Below are positions 39,449 through 47,829 of a DNA stretch of 64,000 nucleotides, in pieces. The translations under genes and the position numbers were made by a program. The notes below the pieces were generated by a model. That model saw nothing but the letters and a program-made list of their open reading frames with translations, did no database searches and was not told the DNA's origin. Location: NCBI RefSeq assembly GCF_017573505.1, contig NZ_JAGEOJ010000001.1:797376-861375 (forward strand), given 5' to 3'. Every line of letters begins with the position of its first letter. The stretch's first letter is position 1. The DNA comes from Actinomadura barringtoniae. GTDB lineage: Bacteria > Actinomycetota > Actinomycetes > Streptosporangiales > Streptosporangiaceae.

Positions 39449-40189
39449 CTAGGGGCGGCGGACGCCGAACAGGCGGCGGTACGCGCAGCGCAGGCCGTGG
39501 AGATCACTGACAGGCTCGGGGAAGACCGCGCGCACGTCGCCCTGGCCGGCGCAGCGCAGCCACATCCCGTAGCGGTCGAGGGACAGGGCGCGCACGTCGC
39601 CGGGCTTCGCGCCGGGCAGCAACGCGGCGAGCTCCTCGCGGTGGCAGGAGTCCAGGTGGGTGAGCAGGCCCGCCTCGATGGCCACGAACGGGTCGGGCGC
39701 GGCGTCCGCGTAGTCCTCGGGCTCGAGGGTGGCGCTCCCCCAGGCGTCCTCCACCTCGATCTCGGCGGCCTCCAGCGCCAGCAGCGTCCACTCCCCGTCC
39801 TCGGCGAGGTCGAGCAGCTCGGGCCGCGGGTGCAGGCGCAACAGCAGCATCGCCGCCGCGTGGCGTTCGGGGCCGCGGAGCTCGGTGATCCAGCCGTGCA
39901 GCCAGGCGCGGCCGCGCACCCGATCGGCCAGCGGTACGGCTGCGACGTCGGAGATCCGCAGGGTCGCGGGGAGGTCGGGTTCACCCTTCAGAGCTGCGAC
40001 GACGGGCGATCCAGAGGGAATGAGCATGAACGGGCGGCCGTTGTCATCAGTGATGTGAGCGGACACCGGCGCGTACGGAACGCCCGGTCCCGCCAGGACC
40101 CCGTCGGCGATGCCGTACGCCAGCGTCCTCGCTCGTTCGCCCGCTGTGGGACGCGTCACCACGGTCCCCGTTCGCCCCATACCGGCCAC
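39449..40189 (-). CDS. DUF2470 domain protein (HugZ-like/flavin-oxidase fold)
   Basis: 246 aa from GTG 40189 (or ATG 40180). The N-terminal half has the split-barrel, PNPOx-like features [33 protein letters not shown] in pieces. The C-terminal third is DUF2470: [25 protein letters not shown] followed by [12 protein letters not shown]. Related proteins such as HugZ bind or degrade heme. The gene is divergent from rpsD across overlapping iron boxes, which supports a link to iron or heme. The exact activity is inferred. Confidence 0.82.
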   Translation of the reverse strand: MAGMGRTGTVVTRPTAGERARTLAYGIADGVLAGPGVPYAPVSAHITDDNGRPFMLIPSGSPVVAALKGEPDLPATLRISDVAAVPLADRVRGRAWLHGWITELRGPERHAAAMLLLRLHPRPELLDLAEDGEWTLLALEAAEIEVEDAWGSATLEPEDYADAAPDPFVAIEAGLLTHLDSCHREELAALLPGAKPGDVRALSLDRYGMWLRCAGQGDVRAVFPEPVSDLHGLRCAYRRLFGVRRP

Positions 40190-40229
40190 CAGACCAACTC
40201 CCTGACCTCGACCCGACCCGACCTCAAAA

Positions 40230-40263
40230 GTAGGTTAGGCTTACCTAAGTTAGGATTACCTAA
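40230..40263. promoter_or_regulatory. Two overlapping DtxR/IdeR/DmdR-type iron boxes
   Basis: GTAGGTTAGGCTTACCTAA (40230-40248) matches 17 of 19 positions of the consensus TTAGGTTAGSCTAACCTAA, and CTAAGTTAGGATTACCTAA (40245-40263) matches about 15. They lie 41 bp from the DUF2470 start and 32 bp from rpsD, where a bound repressor would block both promoters when iron is plentiful. Confidence 0.82.
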
Positions 40264-40294
40264 GCACATACTGCTGCAGAGCAAAAGGAGGAAG

Positions 40295-40900
40295 ATGAAC
40301 ACCCCACGCCCCAAGGTGCGGCTTTCCCGGGCCCTCGGCATCCCGCTGACCCCGAAGAGCGTGAAGTACTTCGAGGCCCGTCCGTACCCGCCCGGCGTGC
40401 ACGGACGAAGCCGCAAGAACGAGTCCGACTACAAGATCCGGTTGCGCGAGAAGCAGCGGCTGCGCGCGCAGTACAACATCCGTGAGGCCCAGCTCCGCAA
40501 CGCCTTCGCCAAGGCGTCCAAGGTCGAGGGCAAGACCGGCGAGGCACTGATCGTCGACCTGGAGCGCCGGCTGGACGCCCTGGTCCTGCGCGCCGGGTTC
40601 GCCCGCACGATCTACCAGGCCCGGCAGTTCGTCGTGCACCGCCACGTGCTGGTGAACGGCCGCCGGGTGGACCGCCCGTCCTACCGCCTGCGCCCCGGCG
40701 ACGTCATCACGATCGCCGAGCGCAGCCACTCGATGGTGCCGTTCCAGGTCGCTGCGACCGGCGCCAACACCGAGAACGTGCCGGCCTATCTGGACGTGCG
40801 GCACGACGCCCTCGCGGCGCAGCTCACCCGCCTGCCCGAGCGCAGGGAGATCCCGGTGATCTGCGACGAGCAGCTGGTGGTCGAGCACTACTCGCGCTGA
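40295..40900 (+). CDS. rpsD: 30S ribosomal protein S4, cysteine-poor form
   Basis: 201 aa from ATG 40295 with an AAAGGAGG ribosome site just upstream. The S4 body is clear (ESRPYPPGxHGR-like [81 protein letters not shown]). The N-terminus ([19 protein letters not shown]) lacks the CxxC zinc-binding motif of canonical S4. The same zinc-free form is found in Streptomyces. It is transcribed alone and begins 32 bp after two iron boxes. A perfect palindrome 11 bp downstream is the likely terminator. Confidence 0.95.
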   Translation: MNTPRPKVRLSRALGIPLTPKSVKYFEARPYPPGVHGRSRKNESDYKIRLREKQRLRAQYNIREAQLRNAFAKASKVEGKTGEALIVDLERRLDALVLRAGFARTIYQARQFVVHRHVLVNGRRVDRPSYRLRPGDVITIAERSHSMVPFQVAATGANTENVPAYLDVRHDALAAQLTRLPERREIPVICDEQLVVEHYSR

Positions 40901-40910
40901 CCTGTGGAAA

Positions 40911-40933
40911 TCCAGGGGGCCCGGCCCCCTGGA
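40911..40933 (+). terminator. Perfect 23-nt palindrome terminator after rpsD
   Basis: TCCAGGGGGCC-C-GGCCCCCTGGA begins 11 bases after the rpsD stop. A run of A precedes it; no T-run follows. Confidence 0.75.
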
Positions 40934-41021
40934 CAGGTGTCCGCCTCCATCGGTTAAGCTCAACCTAGCGATTGCTTGGCTGAGCCGCTGAACCGCTGTA
41001 CCCGATGGAGGCCCCAGGACA

Positions 41022-41909
41022 ATGATCGAATTCAACAAAGTCACCGCGAACATCGGCGCAGAGGTCACCGGCATCGACCTGACCAAGCCCCTCGACGAGG
41101 AGCAGGTCCAGATCGTCCGGCAGGGCCTGCTCGACAACTACGTGCTGTTCTTCCGCGACCAGCACATCAACGACGAGCAGCACGAGGCGTTCGCGATGAA
41201 CTTCGGGACGCTCGACATCCCGAAGATGAACGTCGACGGCGGCGCCATCCACGTCCTCGACCAGACCGCGCCGAAGGGCGAGGGCGGCGACCAGTGGCAC
41301 TCCGACAACACGTTCATGAAGCGCCCGCCGACCGGCTCGCTGCTGCGCTGCGTGATCCTGCCCGAGGTCGGCGGCGACACCAACTGGGCGAACATGTACA
41401 TGGTGTACGACTCGCTCGCCCCCTGGCTCCAGCGCCTGTGCGACGAGCTCTACGCCGAGCACGACCTCACGATGTCCATCTCCAAGGCCATCGACAAGGG
41501 CCACCGCTTCGACCTGCGCGACATGCAGGACAAGAACCCGCCGCAGATCCACCCGGTGGTCCGCGTCCACCCCGAGACCGGCCGCAAGGCGCTCTACGTC
41601 AACCGTTCCTCGGTGACGCGCCTGATCGGGCTGTCGCGCCGCGAGAACGAGGCGATCCTGCCGCTGCTGTTCGACGCCGTCCGCGACCCGCAGTTCCAGG
41701 TCCGCCTCAAGTGGCGTCCGGGCACCATGGCCTTCTGGGACAACCGCCCCACCCAGCACTACGCGGTCGCCGACTACACCCAGCGCCGCAAGATGCACCG
41801 CGTCACCTTCATGGCGCCCACCGACCTCGACAGCGGCGTCCCGACCGGCCCCGGCGGCGTCACCGGCGAGGACGCTCCATCTGAGGCGAGCGCTGCTCGC
41901 TATCTTTGA
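41022..41909 (+). CDS. TauD/TfdA-family Fe(II)/2-oxoglutarate dioxygenase
   Basis: 295 aa, ATG 41022 preceded by GGAGG. The metal-binding HxD is in QWHSDNTF (His93, Asp95), the distal His in DNRPTQHYAV and the 2-oxoglutarate-binding Arg in RKMHRVTFM. N-terminal GAEVTGIDLTKPLD and LVFF-like VLFFRDQHI are family marks. It hydroxylates or desulfonates an organic substrate such as taurine, a sulfonate or a carboxylate; the actual one is unknown. The last residues run up to a dispersed repeat starting at 41909. Confidence 0.93.
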   Translation: MIEFNKVTANIGAEVTGIDLTKPLDEEQVQIVRQGLLDNYVLFFRDQHINDEQHEAFAMNFGTLDIPKMNVDGGAIHVLDQTAPKGEGGDQWHSDNTFMKRPPTGSLLRCVILPEVGGDTNWANMYMVYDSLAPWLQRLCDELYAEHDLTMSISKAIDKGHRFDLRDMQDKNPPQIHPVVRVHPETGRKALYVNRSSVTRLIGLSRRENEAILPLLFDAVRDPQFQVRLKWRPGTMAFWDNRPTQHYAVADYTQRRKMHRVTFMAPTDLDSGVPTGPGGVTGEDAPSEASAARYL

Positions 41910-42048
41910 CGGCCTCAGGCCCTCGCCTGGCGGCTCGGACCTGAACCGCCAAAGAGGCGAACGCGACACGGCTTCGCCGTCTTCGCCTGAGGGCTTGCCT
42001 CCGGCGTCGCCCCAGGCTCAGGTAACGCGTTCGCGTGCGGGCCGGGGC
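41909..42048 (+). repeat. Dispersed ~140-bp intergenic repeat, copy 2
   Basis: Partner of 33226-33365, same orientation, beginning at the last base of the TauD stop codon. The equivalent of the 21-bp end unit is present once here. Confidence 0.75.
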
Positions 42049-42082
42049 CATTGCAAAGGTCAGCCTTCGGCTGAACGCGAAA

Positions 42083-42111
42083 GGCCCGGTGCGACAAGGT
42101 CGCGCCGGGCC
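42083..42111. terminator. Bidirectional hairpin terminator
   Basis: GGCCCGGTGCGAC and GTCGCGCCGGGCC pair with one internal mismatch around a 3-nt loop. It sits 15 bp after the stop of the last mce-operon gene and downstream of the convergent TauD gene. Confidence 0.7.
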
Positions 42112-42126
42112 CTCGCCGTTACTGGG

Positions 42127-43215
42127 TCAGTTGGAGGGCTTGGGGGTGGGGCTGGGGCTGCCGCTCGGCGAGCCGTTGCCCGGGGTCTGGCCGTTGGCGC
42201 CCGGAATCTGGCTCTGGCCGCAGTCCTGGCTCATCTGGTTGGTGCCCGAGGCGTACTGCTGGGTCACCTTCCACTTGCCGCCCTGCTTGGCCAGCGACAG
42301 CCGGATCAGGTTGCCGTCGACCGACTGCGGCTGGCTGTTGGCCTGGCCGGAGTTCAGCCCGATGGTCACCGCCACGACCGCGGTGGCGAACCTGTCGTCG
42401 ACGTTGCCGACGAACGTCCCGGTGGTCTTGGACGTGATCGACAGGTTCGGGCTGCTCTTGAACGTGTTGCCGAGGTTCGGCAGCGTGCAGCGCTTGTAGT
42501 TGTCCAGCAGGTCGCCCGCCATCAGCGCCTGAGCCTTGTCCATCTGGCTCTGGTAGTTCGAGGCGTTGTAGTTGGCCGCCAGGTCCCCGAACTGCGACGC
42601 CACCTTGGTGACCTCGGCACGGTCGTCTTCCTTGGACGACGAACTGCTCGCGCTGCGCCACTGCCAGATCGCCAGGGACGCCAGCACGGCGATGACGACC
42701 ACGCCCACGATGACCGGGATCAGCGGGACGCCGCCGATCGTACGATCCTGCGAGCCCCCGCCAGAGCCGCCGGAGCCACTGTCCGCAGTGGCCTTGCGGA
42801 CGGGCTCGGCCTCCTCCTCGTCGGCCTCGTCGTCCTCGGCCTCGATGATCTCGGGCTTCTTCTTGGCCGGAACGGTCTTGGTGGCGGCGGCCTTGGTGGT
42901 GGCTGCCTTGGTGGCGGCGGGCTTGGCGGTGGTCGTCTTGGCGGCGGCCTTGGCCTTGGGGGCGGGCTTCTCCTCCTCGGCCTCAGCCTCGGCGGCCGCC
43001 TCCTCCTCGGCGTCCATCGCGTCGAGGACCTCGTCGATGTCCTCGTCGTCCAGCACCTCGATGACCCGGACCCGCCTCTTGCGCCGGGCCGCGGGCTTGG
43101 CCGTGGACTCCACGGCCTCGGTCTCGTCGGCGACGGTGGCGTCCGCCCCGGCGGCTTCGCTCTCCTCGGGGCCGCCCTTGTCGAGGGCGTCGTCCTTGGA
43201 GGTCTTGGCTGCCAT
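42127..43215 (-). CDS. Mce-associated membrane protein (Mas-like)
   Basis: 362 aa from ATG 43215, with GAGGAG eight bases upstream. The first ~190 residues are cytoplasmic and low complexity: acidic runs (DDEDIDEVLDAMDAEEEAAAEAE) and Ala/Lys/Thr repeats. A single membrane helix (IPVIVGVVVIAVLASLAIW) precedes an outer domain with a typical Mce-associated pattern, ASQFGDLAANYNASNYQSQMDKAQALM and GKWKVTQQYA. A Pro/Ser tail ends it. Such proteins stabilise or assemble Mce lipid importers. It is the last gene of the mce operon. Confidence 0.88.
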   Translation of the reverse strand: MAAKTSKDDALDKGGPEESEAAGADATVADETEAVESTAKPAARRKRRVRVIEVLDDEDIDEVLDAMDAEEEAAAEAEAEEEKPAPKAKAAAKTTTAKPAATKAATTKAAATKTVPAKKKPEIIEAEDDEADEEEAEPVRKATADSGSGGSGGGSQDRTIGGVPLIPVIVGVVVIAVLASLAIWQWRSASSSSSKEDDRAEVTKVASQFGDLAANYNASNYQSQMDKAQALMAGDLLDNYKRCTLPNLGNTFKSSPNLSITSKTTGTFVGNVDDRFATAVVAVTIGLNSGQANSQPQSVDGNLIRLSLAKQGGKWKVTQQYASGTNQMSQDCGQSQIPGANGQTPGNGSPSGSPSPTPKPSN

Positions 43216-43240
43216 TACTGGTACTCCTCGGGGGTCGGGG

Positions 43241-44560
43241 TCAATCATCCTTGGCGCGGCGCCGGAATCGGCCTATGCGGCTTATCCGGGACACGACGGG
43301 AACAGAGCCCATCATGACCTTGATCAGCACCAACAGCGCAAGGAGCGGGGGGACGTACATTAGCCAAGCCGGCGGTCCCCCGGCAGAGTCGGACGCCTTA
43401 TTCGCAGCATTCTTTGCGTTAAGGGACTTCTGGTTCTGGATGGACGGATCGTGCGTCGGGATCGTCTGTCCCGGGTTCTTGGACTTGTAGGGCAGCTGCT
43501 TGACGTTGAGCGGGTCGCGGCCGTCCGGGCAGTTGGGGATCTTGCCCGTGGTGGGCTGCGGCAGCGGGTACTTGTACTCCAGCGCCGCCTGCTTCTTGAG
43601 CGTGATCAGGAAGACCACGTTCAGCACCGGCAGGCCCTGGTCGGTCCCGACCACGTTGCTCAGCACGTACTTCAGCGGCTTGGCCTGCTTCAGGGTGTCG
43701 CTGAGGTCCTGGATCGCGTGCGGGTTGTACTTGGTGATCCCGAGCGTGCCGAGCGAGTCCACGGTGCACCCGAGGTCGTCTCCGGTCTGGTCCAGCAGCC
43801 CGTTCACCGTCTTCAACAGGTCGGGGCCGTTGTCGCGCAGCTGGGTGAGCTCGCCGCGCATCTGGGCCAGCGCCTTGGTCAGGGCGGCCACGTTGTCGAT
43901 GCCCGAGCCGAGGTCGTCGCGGTTGTCGGCCAGCACCTTGCTGATCTTGCCGAAGTCCTTGGTGAGCCCGTCCAGCAACTCGGTGTTGTTGGCGAACGTG
44001 GTGGACAGCTGGTCGCCGCCCTGGATGACCTGCCGCAGCGAGTCCTCACGGCCCGACCAGCCCTCGGCCAGCTCGTGGGTGAGGACCTTGGCGTCCTCGG
44101 GCTTGATCGCCTTCAGCGTCTGGATGACCGCGCCGAACAGGTCGCCGTACTTGGGCGGCACCTTGGTCTGCGACACCGGGATGACCGAGCCGGCCTTCAG
44201 CTTGGGCGCGTCCGGGCTGATCCCGGCGGGCGGCGTCAGCTCGACGACCGGCTCGCCGACCGCGGACTTGCGGGCCGCGGCGGCGGTGACGCCCTGCGGG
44301 ACCTTGACGCCGCGGTCGATGTCGAGCCTGACGACGACCTTGTCCTTCTCCAGCTTGACCGAGTCGATCTTGCCGATGCGCAGGCCCAGGTAGTCGACCT
44401 CGAAGTTGGGGTGCAGGCCGGGCGAGGACACGAACTCGACGTTGATGTGGTACGGCCGGTCGATGAAGTCGAACCGGACCACGTTGTTGAACGCCCACAC
44501 CACCATGACGACCGCCAGCGCGGCGAAGACGGCCAGGTTGATCGCGATGCGGCGGCTCAT
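43241..44560 (-). CDS. mceF: MCE-family protein MceF-like
   Basis: 439 aa from ATG 44560, overlapping the mceE stop (ATGA). N-terminal membrane anchor (INLAVFAALAVVMVVWAF), MlaD/MCE domain (YHINVEFVSSPGLHPNFEVDYLGLRIGKI), a long helical region, and unusually a second C-terminal membrane helix (WLMYVPPLLALLVLIKVMMG) with a basic end. It forms part of the outer-side tunnel of a lipid/steroid ABC importer. Confidence 0.9.
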   Translation of the reverse strand: MSRRIAINLAVFAALAVVMVVWAFNNVVRFDFIDRPYHINVEFVSSPGLHPNFEVDYLGLRIGKIDSVKLEKDKVVVRLDIDRGVKVPQGVTAAAARKSAVGEPVVELTPPAGISPDAPKLKAGSVIPVSQTKVPPKYGDLFGAVIQTLKAIKPEDAKVLTHELAEGWSGREDSLRQVIQGGDQLSTTFANNTELLDGLTKDFGKISKVLADNRDDLGSGIDNVAALTKALAQMRGELTQLRDNGPDLLKTVNGLLDQTGDDLGCTVDSLGTLGITKYNPHAIQDLSDTLKQAKPLKYVLSNVVGTDQGLPVLNVVFLITLKKQAALEYKYPLPQPTTGKIPNCPDGRDPLNVKQLPYKSKNPGQTIPTHDPSIQNQKSLNAKNAANKASDSAGGPPAWLMYVPPLLALLVLIKVMMGSVPVVSRISRIGRFRRRAKDD

Positions 44561-45687
44561 CGCCCGCCCCCCAGGATCTTGTCGAGGTCGGGCAGCGCGT
44601 TGCGCGCGTCCTTCGGCACCTGTGGAGCGTTGGTCTTGCCGCCCTTGCCACCGGGCGTCGGGAAGATCGGTGAGCCGTCCGGCCAGGTCACCTTGAGGAT
44701 CGGGTAGAGCAGCAGCTGGCCGTCGTAGCTGGCCTTCGGCAGCTTGTCGCTGAAGGTCACCAGGCCGTTCACCAGGCCGGTGAGCCGCTGGCGGTTGTTG
44801 CCGAGCTGGGCGAGCACCGGGTCCAGGTCGTTCAGCAGGGTCTTGAAGCGGGACACGCGCCCCTCCAGGACCTTGTCGTTCAGCTCGCGCGCGGCCCTGG
44901 TGAGCTTGGCGACGACGTTCAGGATCTTGTCCTTGTCGTCGCGCAGCATCTTGGTCGTGCGCTCCAGCTCGACCGGCGCCTGGTTCAGCGCGTCGCTGCC
45001 CTTGGCGAGCGAGTTGCCGAGCCGGGCGAAGTCGTCCACGGCCTTGCCGAGCTGCTCGCGCTGATCGGCGAACACCTTGATGAGGTCGCCGGACTTGGCG
45101 ATCGCGGTGTTCAGCTTGCCGCCCTCGCCGTCCAGCGCGGTCGCGCCCGCGTTCACCACGGCGGCGACGTCGTTGCCGGACAGGGCCTTCAGCAGCGGCC
45201 CGGCCTGCCCGACGACCTCCTCGAACGCCGGCTGCACGCTGGTGTTGGGGATCTGCGCGCCGCTGGCCAGGAACGGGCCCTGGTCCATCCGGCCGCCCGG
45301 CGGCAGCTGCAGGTCGACGTAGTTCTCGCCGAGCAATGAGGTGATCTTGATCTCGGCGCGCGAGCCCTGCGGGATGTGGATGCCGTTCTTGATCGACATC
45401 GTCACCTTGGAGGTGTAGTCGGCCTTGTCCAGCTCGACCTTGGTGACGGTGCCGACCTTGACGTCCGACATCTGCACGCTGTGCCCCTGCACAAGGCCCT
45501 GCACGTCGGTGAACTTGGCGGTGAGCGTGAGGTCGCCCTTGGGCGCGCCCGCGGTCTTGATGGAGCAGCCGGTCACGGCCAGCACGAGGCCGAGCAGCAT
45601 CGCCAGCACTGCCCGAGGGGGGACGACCCCCCACACCCCCCGAGCCGACTTCGTCGGGGGAAGGAGGGCGGAACGGGTGCCGCGCAT
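44557..45687 (-). CDS. mceE: MCE-family lipoprotein MceE-like
   Basis: 376 aa from ATG 45687. A long signal region with AVLAMLLGLVLAVTGC ends in a lipobox, the usual mark of the MceE/LprK member. The MCE domain is LTLTAKFTDVQGLVQGHSVQMSDVKVGTVTKVEL in segments, followed by a helical tail and a Gly-rich end. Its ATG overlaps the mceD stop. Confidence 0.92.
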   Translation of the reverse strand: MRGTRSALLPPTKSARGVWGVVPPRAVLAMLLGLVLAVTGCSIKTAGAPKGDLTLTAKFTDVQGLVQGHSVQMSDVKVGTVTKVELDKADYTSKVTMSIKNGIHIPQGSRAEIKITSLLGENYVDLQLPPGGRMDQGPFLASGAQIPNTSVQPAFEEVVGQAGPLLKALSGNDVAAVVNAGATALDGEGGKLNTAIAKSGDLIKVFADQREQLGKAVDDFARLGNSLAKGSDALNQAPVELERTTKMLRDDKDKILNVVAKLTRAARELNDKVLEGRVSRFKTLLNDLDPVLAQLGNNRQRLTGLVNGLVTFSDKLPKASYDGQLLLYPILKVTWPDGSPIFPTPGGKGGKTNAPQVPKDARNALPDLDKILGGGR

Positions 45688-46793
45688 CAGTTGCCTCCCT
45701 TCTGCCCGTTGTTCATCCATGGGCAGTTGGAGTTCGGTGCGGGCAGCGGGCACGGGATGCCGTCCTTGTTCAGCAGCCCCTGCAGCCAGGTGCGCAGCAC
45801 CGCGTCGGTGACCAGGCGGATCTGCAGCGACTTGTTCTTGTCGTTGTAGCCGCCGATGAACGCCTTGCCGACGCCCGGCAGGGACGACAGCAGCAGCGCG
45901 AGCTGCTTGGAGTTGCCCTTCAGCATGAGCGAGGTCTTGGTGAGGACCGCCAGGTCGTAGGGCAGCTGGCCCTTGTACTTCTGGATCAGCTTGTCGCCGT
46001 TCTTGGACAGGTCGAGGATGCCGCTGATCAGGTCCTGGATCTCGCCGCGCTCGGAGCTGAGGACCCGGGTGGCCTCACCGAAGTTGCGGATCATCGAGCC
46101 GAGGATCTGCTCGCGGCCGCGGACCACGCCCGCCAGCTTGTTCAGGTTCTGCGCGACCTCGATGAGCTCCTTGTCCTGGCCGGCGACGTTCTGGACCAGC
46201 CGCGCGCCCTGTTCGAGGGTGGCGTTGAAGTCCTTGCCGTTGCCGTTGACCGTGGCGGCCGCCTGGCCGAGCGCGGTCTGCATCTTGGTCGGGTCCAGCG
46301 CGTTCGCCAGGTTGGTGAACGAGGAGAGCGCGTCGTCGACCTCGACCGGCACCGAGGTGCGCTCGATCGGGATCGTGTTGCCGGTCTCCTTCGCCTGGCC
46401 CGGCTTCCAGGCCGGGTGGAGCACGAGGTTGCGCTCGCCGACCAGGTTCAGCGGGACGACCGAGGCCTGCACGCCCTGCGGGAGCGGCACGTCCTTCTTC
46501 AGATGGAAGGTGACCTTGATCCGGTCGTCGGGCATCCCCGGGCAGGTGGAGGAGTCGCACGGCTTGACGCTGTCGACCAGGCCGACGTCCGCGCCCATCA
46601 CCTTGACCTTGGACTGCTTGTAGAACGACCTGGCCTTCGGCAGGTAGACGGTCATCTCGCGTTCGCCGCCCGTGCCGCCGGAGATGACCGAGCAGCCGCC
46701 GGCCGAGGCGACCAGCGCCAGGGACAGCCCCGCGATGATCCCGGTGCGCGCCTGCCTGGTCAGCAGCCTCGTCGCGTTCACTGTGAGCCGCAT
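45687..46793 (-). CDS. mceD: MCE-family protein MceD-like, possible lipoprotein
   Basis: 368 aa. The N-terminal hydrophobic segment ends ALVASAGGCS, a possible though imperfect lipobox, so this operon may encode two lipidated subunits. MCE domain: MTVYLPKARSFYKQSKVKVMGADVGLVDSVKP in pieces, then QGVQASVVPLNLVGERNLVL. C-terminal paired cysteines (PCPLPAPNSNCPW) are shared with other Mce subunits. The reading frame is tightly coupled to mceC and mceE. Confidence 0.9.
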   Translation of the reverse strand: MRLTVNATRLLTRQARTGIIAGLSLALVASAGGCSVISGGTGGEREMTVYLPKARSFYKQSKVKVMGADVGLVDSVKPCDSSTCPGMPDDRIKVTFHLKKDVPLPQGVQASVVPLNLVGERNLVLHPAWKPGQAKETGNTIPIERTSVPVEVDDALSSFTNLANALDPTKMQTALGQAAATVNGNGKDFNATLEQGARLVQNVAGQDKELIEVAQNLNKLAGVVRGREQILGSMIRNFGEATRVLSSERGEIQDLISGILDLSKNGDKLIQKYKGQLPYDLAVLTKTSLMLKGNSKQLALLLSSLPGVGKAFIGGYNDKNKSLQIRLVTDAVLRTWLQGLLNKDGIPCPLPAPNSNCPWMNNGQKGGN

Positions 46794-46794
46794 G

Positions 46795-47829
46795 TCAGTT
46801 GCCTCCGCCCTGCTTGGCCGGGGGCCGGCGCGTGGAGATCGGGCCGGGCGGCTGCAGCGGGCCCAGCCCGGTGATCATGCCCTCCACCCACTTGCCGTTG
46901 CCCTTCAGGTTGGCGACCTGGGTGAAGGTCGGCCCGAGCAGCGAAAAGTTGGTGTTGAGCGCGTCCATGTTGGGCGCCAGCCGGGTCGTCAGCAGGTGCA
47001 GGTTGTCCAGCAGCCCGTTCAGCTCCGCCTGGTGCTTGCCGATCACGTTGGAGAGCGTCCGCACGGTCTGGCTGCCCTGCCCGATCGTGGCGGCCAGCTC
47101 GTTCCGCCGGTCCACCAGCGTCTGCAGCAGGACCTGGCTGTCGGTGACGATCTGGGTGAGCTTGTCGTCCTTGGCCGCCAGCGTGCCCGTGATGGTCTTG
47201 CTGTTCTCGATCAGCTTCTGGACCTCGGGGTAGGAGTCGTTCAGCGTCCGCGACAGGCCCTGCACGTTCTGCAGGATCTGCTTCAGCTTGGCCGCGCTCG
47301 GCGACTTGATCTTGGTGACCTCGGTGAGCAGCTTCTCGATGCTCTTCTGGTCGAGCTTGCCGACGATGTTCTGCGCGCCCTCGAGTGCGTCGGGGACGGT
47401 GAACGGGACGCTGGTGTGCTCGACCGGGATCCGGCGCCGCGACTCGGGCAGGCTCGCCATGTACGGCTTGGCGACCGGCCCCGACAGGCGCATGTAGCGG
47501 CCGCCCAGCAGGGTCGAGGTCTCGACGCCCGCGTGCGCGTCCTTGCCGACGTCGATGCCCTTGTTGATATGCCAGGTGACCACGACGTTGCCGTGCTTGA
47601 AGTCGGGCTCGACCGAGGTGATCCGGCCGACCTTGACCCCGGCCAGCCGCACGTCCTGGCCCTTCTTCACGCCGGCGGTGTCGGTGAAGACGCCGCTCAT
47701 CGTGTAGCCCTGGTCGAACAGGTGCAGCTGGCCGACCGCGAAGGCGAACACGCAGCCCGCGCCGACCACCGCGATCGTCACGATCGCGACGAGCTTCTGG
47801 TTGACGTCCCGCAGGGACTTGAGGGCCAT
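46795..47829 (-). CDS. mceC: MCE-family protein MceC-like
   Basis: 344 aa from ATG 47829, overlapping the mceB stop (TGATG). Membrane anchor LVAIVTIAVVGAGCVFAFAV, MCE domain (YTMSGVFTDTAGVKKGQDVRLAGVKVGRITSV), and a long helical rod with heptad features. It ends Gly/Gln-rich. No lipobox. Part of the periplasmic-side assembly. Confidence 0.92.
   Translation of the reverse strand: MALKSLRDVNQKLVAIVTIAVVGAGCVFAFAVGQLHLFDQGYTMSGVFTDTAGVKKGQDVRLAGVKVGRITSVEPDFKHGNVVVTWHINKGIDVGKDAHAGVETSTLLGGRYMRLSGPVAKPYMASLPESRRRIPVEHTSVPFTVPDALEGAQNIVGKLDQKSIEKLLTEVTKIKSPSAAKLKQILQNVQGLSRTLNDSYPEVQKLIENSKTITGTLAAKDDKLTQIVTDSQVLLQTLVDRRNELAATIGQGSQTVRTLSNVIGKHQAELNGLLDNLHLLTTRLAPNMDALNTNFSLLGPTFTQVANLKGNGKWVEGMITGLGPLQPPGPISTRRPPAKQGGGN

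Noticed and set aside
40230..40263. Zur-type zinc box in front of the cysteine-poor rpsD
   Set aside because: The sequence lacks the TGA(A/T)AATNATTATCA-like Zur pattern and instead matches the DtxR/IdeR/DmdR consensus closely.
40965..41969. A 334-aa frame antisense to the TauD gene
   Set aside because: It is a codon-position shadow of the dioxygenase, with no ribosome site and Val/Asp/Arg-biased composition. The sense frame has all catalytic residues.
43241..45634. A 797-aa frame spanning mceE and mceF
   Set aside because: The upstream half is an off-frame reading of mceE. mceF starts at ATG 44560 with its own signal anchor.
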